DNA of 26,720 bases from Bacteroidales bacterium UBA1756 (GCA_002314795.1 DCHI01000020.1:18843-45562); one strand, 5' to 3'; counted from the first letter of the stretch, positions 16,904-25,036 are shown. The notes: generated from the sequence alone by a model not told the origin. Made by a program: numbers and translations.

Positions 16904-18652
16904 CTATTTTATTCTCCGAAGCTCGGTGAGGCCTTCTTGGGCAATGAGGAAGACTTTTCCGGATTTGGTGACTGCCATTTGTTGGTCCGCATAAACCACG
17001 TAGGCAATCGTGTCCGCAATCTCAACTTGCAAGTCGCTCTTGATGAGTGAATTGGTTTTGCTGTACATCATCACTTCGTCCTTGCTGAAATTCGTCAGGT
17101 GATTTTCAGCACGCATTCCCAACATTTTGGTGTCTTGGTTCGCATACTGAATAAAGTTGATGACGACGCTGTCAGCCAAATCCTGCGTCTGATCGGCGTT
17201 GGTGACGCAGAACGTGTGCCCGTGCAGATAATCGGCAACGCCCTGCTGCGTCATCTCTACGGAAATCTCCTTCGATGATTCTCCCGAAATGTGGCTCATA
17301 ATGGATTTTTGTGCAATGAAAATGCCGCTACCGCAAAGGAATCCTACGAGAGCAATCCAGGAAATGTGCTTCAAATACCAAATGAAATCGATTTTTTCCA
17401 AACCCATCACCGCGACGCCGGCAGCGGAACCGATAATCAGAATGCTTCCGCCCGTTCCGGCACAGTAGGCCAAGAATTCCCAAAAGTAGTGGTCCATCGG
17501 GAAATTGTACATTCCCATCGCACCTGCTACCAACGGAACATTGTCAACCACCGAGGACAACAAGCCGATAATCATATTGATTACATAATATTTGCTCGGT
17601 TCTTGCAACGGAATGGTATCCAATTTGGTAGAAAGAAGTTGAAGATGTCCAACCGTTGCTAAAGCATTAACTGCTAATAAGATACCGAGGAAGAAAAGGA
17701 TGCTCGGAAGGTCAATGCGGGAGATGACCGCAAAGATGGAATATTTGGAATGGCTCTCTTCTTCGTCGTGACGATGAAGAATTTCAGAAAGCATCCACAA
17801 AATGCTGAGGCCGCCCAACATTCCGATGTACGGAGGAAGGTGCGTGATGGTTTTGAAAACAGGGACGCAAACCAATGCACCAACGCCGACAAACAGGAAC
17901 AATTTGCTTTGCCAAGCAGGACGTTTGGACGTCTCGTCTTCCGTGTGATGTTCCTGACGTTTCGGACGTTCCACATCGCCTTTCAAAATGAAGGAAAGAA
18001 TGACTAACGGAATAACGAGACAGATGACGCTGGGTAAGAAGGTCATCAGCATAATGTTGGTGGCCGACACATCGCCCGCAATCCACAACATAATGGTAGT
18101 GACGTCGCCGATGGGAGACCACGCGCCGCCCGCGTTCGCCGCTAAAATAATCATACTGGCAAAGAACCAACGGTCGTGTTTGTTCCCGATGAGCTTGCGT
18201 AACAGCGCCACCATCACGATGGAGGTGGTCAGGTTGTCCAAAACGGCGGACATAAAGAAGGCAAGTATGGAAGTGACCCACAGCAGCTTCACTTTCTTCG
18301 TGGTAGCGATTTTGTCGGTGATAACGCTGAAACCGCCCTCGGTATCAATGAGTTCCACAATGGTCATTGCACCCATCAGGAAGAAGAGGATTTCTGCCAC
18401 TTCGCCCAACGCGTGAATCAGTTGGGAATGGACGAGCCAGTCGGTAAAGCTGCTTCCGGGGTTGTTCATCAGGTAGTCGCGCAAGGAAGAGGTGTCAACG
18501 AGAATGCCTTCGCCGCCTGCCACGGCACAAACCCACAAAATGACGCCGAGCATCAGGGCGGTGGCTGTCTTGTTGATTTTTAATGGATGTTCCAGAGCGA
18601 TAACGGTGTATCCGATGAGGAACAAAACAATCATAAGTGTAAAGATAAACAT
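16904..18652 (-). CDS. nhaD: NhaD-type Na+/H+ antiporter with a C-terminal extension
   Basis: This 582-residue membrane protein exchanges sodium for protons across the inner membrane. The first about 450 residues contain many hydrophobic helices and two similar halves with the conserved motifs SAVLDNLTTSIVM (135-147), AANAGGAWSPIGDVTT (171-186) and, in the second half, LSSVVDNVPLVAGAMGM. After the last helix, from about residue 453, there is a soluble tail of about 130 residues (SHISGESSKEISVE... ending GLTELRRIK) that is not part of the transporter core. The tail has no motif I recognise. The gene starts 3 bp after ispH ends, so the two are almost certainly co-transcribed from the ispH promoter. 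Confidence 0.88.
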   Translation of the reverse strand: MFIFTLMIVLFLIGYTVIALEHPLKINKTATALMLGVILWVCAVAGGEGILVDTSSLRDYLMNNPGSSFTDWLVHSQLIHALGEVAEILFFLMGAMTIVELIDTEGGFSVITDKIATTKKVKLLWVTSILAFFMSAVLDNLTTSIVMVALLRKLIGNKHDRWFFASMIILAANAGGAWSPIGDVTTIMLWIAGDVSATNIMLMTFLPSVICLVIPLVILSFILKGDVERPKRQEHHTEDETSKRPAWQSKLFLFVGVGALVCVPVFKTITHLPPYIGMLGGLSILWMLSEILHRHDEEESHSKYSIFAVISRIDLPSILFFLGILLAVNALATVGHLQLLSTKLDTIPLQEPSKYYVINMIIGLLSSVVDNVPLVAGAMGMYNFPMDHYFWEFLAYCAGTGGSILIIGSAAGVAVMGLEKIDFIWYLKHISWIALVGFLCGSGIFIAQKSIMSHISGESSKEISVEMTQQGVADYLHGHTFCVTNADQTQDLADSVVINFIQYANQDTKMLGMRAENHLTNFSKDEVMMYSKTNSLIKSDLQVEIADTIAYVVYADQQMAVTKSGKVFLIAQEGLTELRRIK

Positions 18653-18655
18653 AAG

Positions 18656-19534
18656 CTATGTATTTAAAGTTAATATTTTTGTTTTGACTTTTTCCATCAG
18701 CCACATAGGAGTTGAGGTGGCACCGCAAATTCCTATGTGTTTGTCCCATAACACATTTAACGTATCCAATTGTTCAATTTTAGAGATGAAAAATGTGTTT
18801 GGATTGGCTTTTTTGCAGATGTCGAAGAGATAAAGTCCGTTGGAACTTTTTTCTCCGGAAACGAAAATGATGGTGCCGTATTGGGTGGCGAATTTCCGCA
18901 GTTGTTCGGCGCGATTGACCACGCTGTGGCAGATGGTGTCCGCGTGTTTGAAGTTGGCGGCGTTGTCCGCAAGTGCAAAGCGTTGTTCGAGCGCAGCGAT
19001 GATTTCCCGATACTCTTCGATGTTTTGTGTCGTCTGTGAAAACAGGCGCGTTGGATGGTTAACATCCACATTCTCAATATCTTCCATATCGGAGAGAACC
19101 TTTCCTTTGCCGTCGGTCTGTCCCATCAGCCCGATGACCTCCGCGTGTCCCTGTTTTCCATAGATAAGAATCTGTCCGTCAGTAGTTTCCTGACAATACT
19201 GGCGGATGGTTCGTTGCAGGTTCAGTACTACTTTGCAAGTGGCATCAATGATTTCGATGTCGTTTTCTTTGGCAATGCGGTAGGTTTCGGGCGGTTCGCC
19301 GTGAGCCCGAATAAGTACGCGCGTGTGGCGCAGTTGCTGGAACTCCTCGTGCGTAATCACCCGAAGTCCCATATTCGTCAATCGCTGCATCTCTTCGTTG
19401 TTGTGAACGATGTCGCCCAAGCAATAAAGCATCCCATCCCGCTTCAGAATTCCTTCTGCCGTTTGGATGGCATTGATGACACCGGCACAAAAACCGGAAT
19501 TGCTATCAATCTCTATTACTGTATTTTGCGGCAT
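18656..19534 (-). CDS. ispH: 4-hydroxy-3-methylbut-2-enyl diphosphate reductase
   Basis: IspH catalyses the last step of the MEP isoprenoid pathway, reducing HMBPP to IPP and DMAPP with a 4Fe-4S cluster in the cytoplasm. I chose the start at 19534 (292 residues) because a ribosome-binding-like GGGAG and a good promoter lie just upstream. A longer frame from 19588 would begin inside that promoter's -33 box. Cluster ligands C16, C100 (DATCKVV) and C202 (DTICHSV) are present. So are the substrate-binding H44, H78 (RAHGEP), H130 and E132 (HAEVIG) and the SSNGL segment (E-K-S-S-N). The length fits the family. It leads directly into nhaD. Confidence 0.95.
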   Translation of the reverse strand: MPQNTVIEIDSNSGFCAGVINAIQTAEGILKRDGMLYCLGDIVHNNEEMQRLTNMGLRVITHEEFQQLRHTRVLIRAHGEPPETYRIAKENDIEIIDATCKVVLNLQRTIRQYCQETTDGQILIYGKQGHAEVIGLMGQTDGKGKVLSDMEDIENVDVNHPTRLFSQTTQNIEEYREIIAALEQRFALADNAANFKHADTICHSVVNRAEQLRKFATQYGTIIFVSGEKSSNGLYLFDICKKANPNTFFISKIEQLDTLNVLWDKHIGICGATSTPMWLMEKVKTKILTLNT

Positions 19535-19558
19535 ATTTCTCCCAAAAAAAATGAGCCG

Positions 19559-19589
19559 CAAATTTAGATAAAAAAGCGCACTTTTCAAA
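19559..19589 (-). promoter_or_regulatory. Promoter of ispH-nhaD
   Basis: On the minus strand TAAATTTG (19559-19566) matches TAnnTTTG exactly, and TTTG (19586-19589) lies 19 bp upstream as a -33 box. The predicted transcript would start near 19552, about 18 nt before the ispH start chosen at 19534. Confidence 0.8.
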
Positions 19590-19622
19590 TGCCTTTTTTC
19601 TTTATTTATTCATAAAAAAACG

Positions 19623-19731
19623 GTCGGAACGCCAATGTCGGAACGCCAATGTCGGAACGCCGATTAATGAACGCCGATTAATGAACGCCAATTAATGAAC
19701 GCCGATTAATGAACGCCGATGTCGGAACGCC
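19623..19731. repeat. 14-bp tandem repeat array, two unit types
   Basis: Eight head-to-tail units share GAACGCC. Units 1-3 are GTCGGAACGCCRAT, units 4-7 are TAATGAACGCCRAT, and the last partial unit returns to GTCGGAACGCC. The array runs into a palindrome (19724-19746). It lies upstream of the ispH promoter and is not coding in any clear way. Confidence 0.9.
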
Positions 19732-19746
19732 ACACTGTGACGTTCC
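19724..19746. repeat. Dispersed imperfect palindrome (GGRACGYCACA type), copy 1
   Basis: Two 11-nt arms, GGAACGCCACA and TGTGACGTTCC, flank one central base with one mismatch. The left arm overlaps the end of the 14-bp array and the right arm is 1 bp from a 9-bp array. Related copies lie at 23356-23376 and 26302-26324. Confidence 0.8.
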
Positions 19747-19747
19747 T

Positions 19748-19828
19748 ACTTTACAAACTTTATGAACTTTACAAACTTTATGAACTTTATAAACTTTACA
19801 AACTTTATGAACTTTATAAACTTTATAA
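19748..19828. repeat. 9-bp tandem array, nine units (ACTTTACAA/ACTTTATGA/ACTTTATAA)
   Basis: Nine perfect-length units alternate between ACTTTACAA, ACTTTATGA and ACTTTATAA. On the plus strand the unit points at the 3' end of the dGTPase-like gene, which stops 11 bp beyond the array. Confidence 0.9.
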
Positions 19829-19839
19829 ACTCCCCTCCC

Positions 19840-21156
19840 TTACGCGTTTCCGCTAAGTTCCCGGTAAAGTGTGAGTGCGTAGCGGTCCGTCATTCCGGAA
19901 ATGAAATCGACGATGACGCGCAGTTTGTAATAATCGGAAAGCGTTTCAAACGAGTCGGCGCCGGTCTCTTCCAATGCCGTACGGACGATGCTTTCCGACA
20001 AAAGTGCCAGTGCGCGGCGACGGTAGTCCTTGCTCCGGACGATGAGACTGTCGATGAAAAAGTCCAACAGCCACGTAATGACCGAGTGACCAACCAATTC
20101 CAAACGGTAGATGTCGTTGATGGAGAAGATTTTTTCAATGCAGAATTTTTGAAGACGGTCGGCGAGGGGAGTGGCTGAAAAGATGAGCTCACGGTTGAAA
20201 TTACCCGCCTCGATTTCGTCAATGTGGTTTTCAAAGTTCTGGTAGGCAAGATTTACCAACTTGCCAATCAGTGCGTTACGTATTTTTGTGATTTTTGCAA
20301 AATCCGGAATTTCTTCGGCAAGAAACGCTTTGATTTCCGGAAAATCCTCCTCAATGGTCTCTTTAAGTTCACTAAGCGTATAAAGTCCTTTCTTGAATCC
20401 ATCTTCCAAATCCATCGTTAAATAGCAGATGGAGTCGGCTGCCTCCACGAGGTAGCAGAGCGGGTGACGAACAAAGCGTCCTCCCACCATCAGGCCGCAC
20501 TGCTCGGCGATGACGTCTGCGTAGATTCGTTCCGACTGGAAAACTCCGATTTTTTTTGTCTCAATGCGGCTTTTGTCAATGGCGCCGTAGTTGGGGTATT
20601 TCAGGCACGAAGCCAACGTCGTGCAAGTGAGGTTGAGTCCGAAGCAATCGTTGAGGTTCTGCAACTTCGTCAGCACGCGGAGTCCTTGTGCATTCCCGTC
20701 AAAGTGCTTGAACTCAAGTTGTTCCGTCTCTGACAATCGCACCGGAATTTCATTTTTATTAAAAAAGTCTTTGAAATATTCTTGGATGACTGTTTCCCCA
20801 AAGTGACCGAACGGCGGGTTCCCGATGTCGTGAATCAGACAGCCGTTCTTCAGAATCACGGGGACTTCTCTAAACAGTTCGTAATCGCTTTTTCCTGTTT
20901 TTTCTTGAAATAATTTGCTGTCACAGAATAAGATACTGAAGGAGTAGCCCAATGTCATCACCTCCAAGGAGTGTGTCAGCCGCGAATGAATGTTGTCGTC
21001 GTTGGTGAGTGGGAAAACCTGTGTTTTGGCGTGCATTCGTCGTGTGGCGGGACTAAAGGTGATGCGTCCGAAGTCACTTTCGAAGGCGCTACGGGCGTCA
21101 TCCTGACGCATAGAAGGACGGATTCTTTTTTCTGTCAGTAACTTATTCCAATCCAT
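19840..21156 (-). CDS. dgt: dGTP triphosphohydrolase-like HD protein
   Basis: This 438-residue HD-superfamily hydrolase is predicted to convert dGTP (or other dNTPs) to deoxynucleoside and tripolyphosphate, tuning dNTP pools. The metal-binding motif is visible as R59-L-T-H62 in NIHSRLTHSLEV, H109-D110 in CLIHDIGNPPFGHFGE, and a later Asp in LVEAADSICYLTMDLEDG. The N-terminal PSMRQDDARSAFESDFGRI block is typical of the Dgt branch. It lies 26 bp downstream of the ROK kinase gene and is likely in the same transcript from ribE. No terminator is obvious after its stop, where repeats begin. Confidence 0.9.
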   Translation of the reverse strand: MDWNKLLTEKRIRPSMRQDDARSAFESDFGRITFSPATRRMHAKTQVFPLTNDDNIHSRLTHSLEVMTLGYSFSILFCDSKLFQEKTGKSDYELFREVPVILKNGCLIHDIGNPPFGHFGETVIQEYFKDFFNKNEIPVRLSETEQLEFKHFDGNAQGLRVLTKLQNLNDCFGLNLTCTTLASCLKYPNYGAIDKSRIETKKIGVFQSERIYADVIAEQCGLMVGGRFVRHPLCYLVEAADSICYLTMDLEDGFKKGLYTLSELKETIEEDFPEIKAFLAEEIPDFAKITKIRNALIGKLVNLAYQNFENHIDEIEAGNFNRELIFSATPLADRLQKFCIEKIFSINDIYRLELVGHSVITWLLDFFIDSLIVRSKDYRRRALALLSESIVRTALEETGADSFETLSDYYKLRVIVDFISGMTDRYALTLYRELSGNA

Positions 21157-21182
21157 TATTTTTCTGTTTTTTACTTGATAAT

Positions 21183-22109
21183 TTATTGAATCAATGCGGC
21201 GGCTCCGAGAATGGCGACGTCGTTTTCCGGAAGTTTCGAAACAAGAATTTCTGTTTTCCCTTTAAAAATAGAAAGAATATTTTCGTTGAAAGCCACTTTC
21301 AGCGGATCCAGCAGCCAGTGGCCGGCTTTGACGGGGCCTCCCATCAGGAAAATGGCTTTGGGTGAGGAAAATGTGACGGCGTTGGCCAATGCAATTCCGA
21401 GGTGTTCCGCTGTCAACTTCCACGTTTTTTGTGCCAAAAGTTCGCCACTGTCGGCTCTTTCGGTTATCTCCTTGCAGGTGATTTTTTCAGGGGGCGTGAT
21501 TCCGTCGTCTTTACATAACTCACAGTATGTCTGTACAATACCACGCGCGGAAGTGTATTGTTCCAAGCACCCTCGCCGTCCGCACGAACACATACGGCCT
21601 CCCGGATACAAGGTGGCGTGCCCGAGTTCGCCGGCACAGCCATCGTGACCGTACACCAACTGGCCGTTAACGACGATGCCGCTGCCAACGCCCGTTCCTA
21701 ACGTAATGAGAATGAAATCGTTGAGGTCTTTCGCCCCGCCATAGATTTTTTCTCCGTACGCGGCCGCATTGGCGTCATTCGTCACCACAACCTTCGTATC
21801 TATCTTTTTGCTGATGAGATCTTTAAGAAAGATTTTTCCGGAAAATGGCAAGTTGGGTGCATCATCGATGGTGCCGGTGTAGTAATTCCCGTTGGGGGCG
21901 CCGATTCCGATTCCTTCTATGTGCGAAATTTCGTTTTCTTTTAGAAGGTTTTGGATGGCCGACACGATATCGTCCGTGTAAAGTTCTGCGTCCGAGTAAG
22001 TTTGTGTGGAGAGAATCTTGTGTGCGATGCACTTTCCGTCGGAACGTACCAAGCCGATGTCGGTATTGGTTCCGCCGATGTCAATGCCGATGGCGTAAGT
22101 TTGTGTCAT
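21183..22109 (-). CDS. ROK-family sugar kinase (glucokinase-like)
   Basis: This 308-residue cytoplasmic kinase phosphorylates a hexose, probably glucose, using ATP. It has the phosphate-binding motif DIGGTNTDIG (residues 10-19), the catalytic Asp112 in TNDANAAAYGE, the adenosine-loop GTGVGSG (138-144), and the ROK zinc motif with H164 and C174/C176/C181 in MCSCGRRGCLEQY. There is no N-terminal DNA-binding domain, so it is an enzyme rather than a ROK repressor. It lies 30 bp after ribE and 26 bp before the dGTPase gene. The exact sugar is not certain. Confidence 0.9.
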   Translation of the reverse strand: MTQTYAIGIDIGGTNTDIGLVRSDGKCIAHKILSTQTYSDAELYTDDIVSAIQNLLKENEISHIEGIGIGAPNGNYYTGTIDDAPNLPFSGKIFLKDLISKKIDTKVVVTNDANAAAYGEKIYGGAKDLNDFILITLGTGVGSGIVVNGQLVYGHDGCAGELGHATLYPGGRMCSCGRRGCLEQYTSARGIVQTYCELCKDDGITPPEKITCKEITERADSGELLAQKTWKLTAEHLGIALANAVTFSSPKAIFLMGGPVKAGHWLLDPLKVAFNENILSIFKGKTEILVSKLPENDVAILGAAALIQ

Positions 22110-22139
22110 AAATTACTGATTGATAATATTCTATAGCGG

Positions 22140-22745
22140 TTATCTTGCTTTCATATATTCGTCAAGAAGGCGTTGGACGTACTTGCCGAACACGTCAAAT
22201 TCAATATTGACGATACTTCCGGGCTGGAAGTTGTGAAAATTGGTGACTTTGTGCGTGTAAGGGATGATGGCAACGGAAAAATGCCCTTTTTCAGAATCCA
22301 CAACGGTAAGACTCACGCCGTTGACAGAAATGGACCCTTTGGGGACGGTGATGTTGTTGGCTTTCGGATCATAGTTGAAATAGTAGCGCCAGCTGCCATT
22401 GTCATCGACTACTTTTTCGCAAGTGGCCGTCTGATCGACGTGCCCTTGGACGATGTGCCCGTCGAAGCGGCCGTCCATACGCATACTGCGTTCCAAGTTG
22501 ACTTCGTAACCGACAGTCCAGCTGCGGAGGTTGGTTTTCAGCATCGTTTCGTCCATCGCCGTCACGACATACTGGTTGCGTTCTTTGTCAACTTTTACGA
22601 TGGTGAGGCAGCAGCCGTCGTGCGCCATACTCTGGTCTATTTTCAGTTCATCGGCAAAATCTACTTCAATGGTGAAGTGATAGTTGCTGTTTTCTTTTTC
22701 AATTTTAACGATTTTTCCTGTCTTTTCTACAATTCCTGTAAACAT
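22140..22745 (-). CDS. ribE: Riboflavin synthase, alpha subunit
   Basis: This 201-residue enzyme dismutates two 6,7-dimethyl-8-ribityllumazine molecules to riboflavin. The start at 22745 gives the invariant N-terminus MFTGIVEKTG. A longer frame to 22925 would add 60 residues of low-quality sequence from repeat DNA. Two lumazine-binding repeats are visible. The first spans about 1-90 with GCCLTIV. The second starts near 95-100 (MDGRFDGHIVQGHVDQTA) and contains GVSLTVVDS. A -7 element lies 28 bp upstream. It appears to lead an operon with the ROK kinase and dGTPase-like genes. Confidence 0.94.
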   Translation of the reverse strand: MFTGIVEKTGKIVKIEKENSNYHFTIEVDFADELKIDQSMAHDGCCLTIVKVDKERNQYVVTAMDETMLKTNLRSWTVGYEVNLERSMRMDGRFDGHIVQGHVDQTATCEKVVDDNGSWRYYFNYDPKANNITVPKGSISVNGVSLTVVDSEKGHFSVAIIPYTHKVTNFHNFQPGSIVNIEFDVFGKYVQRLLDEYMKAR

Positions 22746-22772
22746 AGTATTCTTTTTTTGCAAAAACGGCCG

Positions 22773-22780
22773 CAAAAATA
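22773..22780 (-). promoter_or_regulatory. Promoter -7 element of ribE
   Basis: TATTTTTG on the minus strand fits TAnnTTTG, 28 bp before the ribE start. I find no TTTG at the expected -33 position, where the 9-bp array 22788-22823 lies instead. Confidence 0.6.
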
Positions 22781-22787
22781 CGATTAA

Positions 22788-22823
22788 GTTTTTAATGTTT
22801 GTAAGGTTTTTAAAGTTTTTAAG
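22788..22823. repeat. 9-bp tandem array, four units
   Basis: Units GTTTTTAAT, GTTTGTAAG, GTTTTTAAA and GTTTTTAAG read on the plus strand. Read on the minus strand they are ACTTTAAAA-like and point toward ribE. The array covers the -33 region of the ribE promoter. Confidence 0.75.
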
Positions 22824-22924
22824 GCGGGTATAAAGAGACGGTAATATAGATATCATACTTATTATCAAATACTTGTCTTTTACAAACAAAAATAATATAC
22901 AATAAGAACTATCTTCGCTGAACA

Positions 22925-22962
22925 TTCCCCTCCTTTTTTAAGGAGGGGATAGAGGGGTGGTA
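22925..22962. repeat. Dispersed CCACCCCT/GGAGGGG palindromic repeat, copy 1
   Basis: It contains a perfect 9-bp stem (CCCCTCCTT-TTTT-AAGGAGGGG, 22927-22948) followed by ATAGAGGGGTGG. An almost identical element in the opposite orientation is at 26401-26434. Such sequences recur widely in Bacteroidota intergenic DNA. Confidence 0.7.
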
Positions 22963-23092
22963 ATATAGAAATCAAATTCAAATCAAAAACGAGAAAACCG
23001 CTATCAATAAACAATAAATCAATAACTTATAATGTTTATTCCAAAATCATTGCATCACTATTAATTGTAAATTGTTCATTGTTGATTGATTT

Positions 23093-23247
23093 GGGCGTTC
23101 CGGCTCCCGCTGGTCGCCGTCGGGCTTTCAGCACTAACTTCGCGCTCCTCCAATCCGTGTCCAGACGGTGTTGAGACGGTGTGCACACCGTCTCTCCATA
23201 TATCATCCTCCGCGCTCGTAAATGTGCTTCAATCCCTAATGCGACGC
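23093..23247. repeat. Intergenic GGGCGT...ATCCCTAATGCG repeat-like element
   Basis: The stretch GGGCGTTCC...GTCGGGCTTTC...CTCCAATCC and then CAATCCCTAATGCGACG resembles a dispersed element I know from Bacteroidota intergenic regions. A perfect 22-bp palindrome sits in its middle and may interrupt it. This is pattern recollection, not a search result. Confidence 0.4.
23173..23194. repeat. Perfect 22-bp palindrome (GAGACGGTGTG arms)
   Basis: GAGACGGTGTG is followed immediately by its reverse complement CACACCGTCTC. A partial extra copy, AGACGGTGTTGAG, precedes it. It could be an operator or a hairpin, and no function is shown. Confidence 0.75.
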
Positions 23248-23355
23248 TTTTTCGCGGCGGTGCCATTTGCGCGGCAGGCGACGTCGGTGACTTTCACTTC
23301 CTACCGCGCGTGCCGCGCTGTGCCACGCACGCTCCGTCACCCGTCCTGTCGTGCA

Positions 23356-23376
23356 GGACGCCACAATGTGACCTCC
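23356..23376. repeat. Dispersed imperfect palindrome (GGRACGYCACA type), copy 2
   Basis: The arms GGACGCCACA and TGTGACCTCC flank one central base, with a 7-bp hairpin (CGTCCTG/CAGGACG) just before it. It precedes the 9-bp array at 23390. Confidence 0.6.
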
Positions 23377-23389
23377 CCACGGCTCACTA

Positions 23390-23445
23390 ACTTTACTAAC
23401 TTTACAAACTTTACAAACTTTATGAACTTTACAAACTTTTATAAA
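23390..23445. repeat. 9-bp tandem array, about six units
   Basis: Units ACTTTACTA, ACTTTACAA, ACTTTACAA, ACTTTATGA and ACTTTACAA are followed by a 10-nt variant. The array points rightward toward the Omp85-like gene, whose -7 element begins 17 bp beyond it. Confidence 0.85.
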
Positions 23446-23462
23446 CCTAATCTTTTTTTTCA

Positions 23463-23470
23463 TACTTTTG
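23463..23470 (+). promoter_or_regulatory. Promoter -7 element of the Omp85-like gene
   Basis: TACTTTTG fits TAnnTTTG and lies 20 bp before the ATG at 23491. No canonical -33 box is present at the usual distance. Confidence 0.65.
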
Positions 23471-23490
23471 CCGCCTCAAAATCGTAAACA

Positions 23491-24957
23491 ATGAGAAAGT
23501 ATTATGTTTTACTTGTTAGCTGCATCATTGCCGCTTTTTCCTTTTCGTGCCCGCTGTTCGGTGCTGTTCCCAATGAGTTGGAAACGCCGAAAGACACTAC
23601 GAAGGTGAAACCTAAAAAAGAAAAAGATCCGGACAGAAAACGTACCGGTTGGACGTTCGGGATTCTGCCGAGCATCTCCTACGATGCCGACTTGGGTTTC
23701 CAATACGGCGCTTTGGCAAACATCTATTACTTTGGTGACGGCTCGACCTATCCCGAATATTTGCACTCTTTGTACGTGGAGGCATCTTATACCACCCGTC
23801 AATACGGCGTGTTCCGTTTTTCATACGATTCCAAGCACTTGATCCCCAATCATCGTCTCACCATCGACCTTTCCTACCTTCCGGACGCGATGTGCGACTT
23901 CTACGGATTCAACGGTTACCAGAGCGTTTTTAACAACAACTGGCGCGATTCGAAACACTTTACGGCCGAACAGGGCTACAAGAGCCGCGCCTTTTATAAG
24001 TTCCGTCGTGACTTGCTTCGCTTCTCCGCCGACCTGCGTGGCCCGATTGGAAACAATTGGTATTGGGCGGGCGGCATCGGTATGCTCGGTTATTTTACCG
24101 CTCCCGTCAACCTGGCTATGCTGAACCAAGGTAAAAAAGACGAAAAGAAACTTCCCGATGTGGACGGACTTTACGACAAATATGTGCAGTGGAATTTGAT
24201 TAAACAAAATGAAAAGAACGGCGGTATTCATCCGTACGTGCGTGGTGGACTTTGCTACGATAGCCGTGACCGCCAGATGAACCCGTCTCACGGCATCTAT
24301 GCTGATGCGTTCCTCACTTACACCGCCGCTTTCAATACGGAAAAATTTGGTAACCAAACCGAATACAATAATCTCCGTTTCAACTTTACTTTCCGTCACT
24401 ATGTGCCTATTTATCAGGATTATGTCTCTTTCGCTTATCGTTTGAGCACTCAGTTGACGGTAGCGGGAAAAAGTCCGTTTTATATGAATAGTTACTGGAA
24501 TACGTTGTATATTCAACGTGTTCTTTATGAGGGAGTTGGTGGCTGTAACACTGTTCGTGGTTTGTTGCGTAACCGCGTTTTGGCAAACGGCTTTGCTTTC
24601 GCCAATTTTGAGTTCCGTTTCAAAGTGTGCAAATTCCACGTTAAAAAAGAGAATTTCTACATCGGTTTGAATCCGTTCCTGGATGCTGGAATGGTGGTCC
24701 AACCATACGATTTGGATGAAAACACCGTGCGTGCCTCTATTGCCGAAAACGATCCGGATTTTGATATGAACCAGTTGTCAGACTATTTCAATTTTGACAA
24801 GAAAGCCATTTACCGTCCCCATTTTTCAGCGGGAATCGGCTTGAAAGCCGCTATGAACGACAATTTTGTGCTTTCCGTTGACTGGGCAATGCCGTTCAAC
24901 AAGCAGGACGCCGCCGGTTGGGCCAACTTCTACGTCAAAATCGGTTATATGTTCTAA
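23491..24957 (+). CDS. Omp85/surface-antigen-type outer-membrane beta-barrel
   Basis: This 488-residue exported protein has a signal peptide (MRKYYVLLVSCIIAAFSFSCPLFGA) and then a charged linker (KDTTKVKPKKEKDPDRKRT) leading to a beta-barrel. Beta-strands with alternating aromatics run throughout, and the protein ends in the terminal Phe (KIGYMF) required for BAM recognition. The motif VGGCNTVRGLLRNRVLANGFAFANFEFRF corresponds to the conserved strand region of the bacterial surface antigen (D15) family. There is no POTRA region, so it is a short barrel-only member, not BamA. Its substrate is unknown. Confidence 0.85.
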   Translation: MRKYYVLLVSCIIAAFSFSCPLFGAVPNELETPKDTTKVKPKKEKDPDRKRTGWTFGILPSISYDADLGFQYGALANIYYFGDGSTYPEYLHSLYVEASYTTRQYGVFRFSYDSKHLIPNHRLTIDLSYLPDAMCDFYGFNGYQSVFNNNWRDSKHFTAEQGYKSRAFYKFRRDLLRFSADLRGPIGNNWYWAGGIGMLGYFTAPVNLAMLNQGKKDEKKLPDVDGLYDKYVQWNLIKQNEKNGGIHPYVRGGLCYDSRDRQMNPSHGIYADAFLTYTAAFNTEKFGNQTEYNNLRFNFTFRHYVPIYQDYVSFAYRLSTQLTVAGKSPFYMNSYWNTLYIQRVLYEGVGGCNTVRGLLRNRVLANGFAFANFEFRFKVCKFHVKKENFYIGLNPFLDAGMVVQPYDLDENTVRASIAENDPDFDMNQLSDYFNFDKKAIYRPHFSAGIGLKAAMNDNFVLSVDWAMPFNKQDAAGWANFYVKIGYMF

Positions 24958-24979
24958 CCTTCTAACTTCTAACCTAATA

Positions 24980-25034
24980 ACTTTATAAAGTCACCAACTT
25001 TATAAACTTTACAAACCTTACAAACTTTCAAACT
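24980..25034. repeat. 9-bp tandem array abutting the DUF819 start
   Basis: Units ACTTTATAA, ACTTTATAA, ACTTTACAA, ACCTTACAA and ACTTTCAAA (one 8-bp interruption) end 2 bp before the ATG at 25037. The 5' untranslated region of the gene must therefore consist partly of the repeat. Confidence 0.8.
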
Positions 25035-25036
25035 AA

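Noticed and set aside
19535..19588. 18-codon extension of ispH to 19588
   Set aside because: It would begin inside the -33 box of the promoter, and the transcript would start downstream of it.
19623..19828. CRISPR-like array
   Set aside because: The units are 14 and 9 bp, directly adjacent with no spacers, and no cas genes are in the window.
19762..20178. 138-codon plus-strand ORF starting NFTNFMNFINFTNFMNF
   Set aside because: Its N-terminus is the 9-bp array and the rest is antisense to the dGTPase-like gene.
22746..22925. 60-codon extension of riboflavin synthase to 22925
   Set aside because: The family starts at MFTGIVE, and the extension crosses a 9-bp array and lies upstream of the -7 element.
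23036..23487. Overlapping ORFs of 69-133 codons in the gap before the Omp85-like gene
   Set aside because: They translate repeats and GC-rich low-complexity DNA, including the 9-bp array (NFTNFTNFTNF), so they are shadows.
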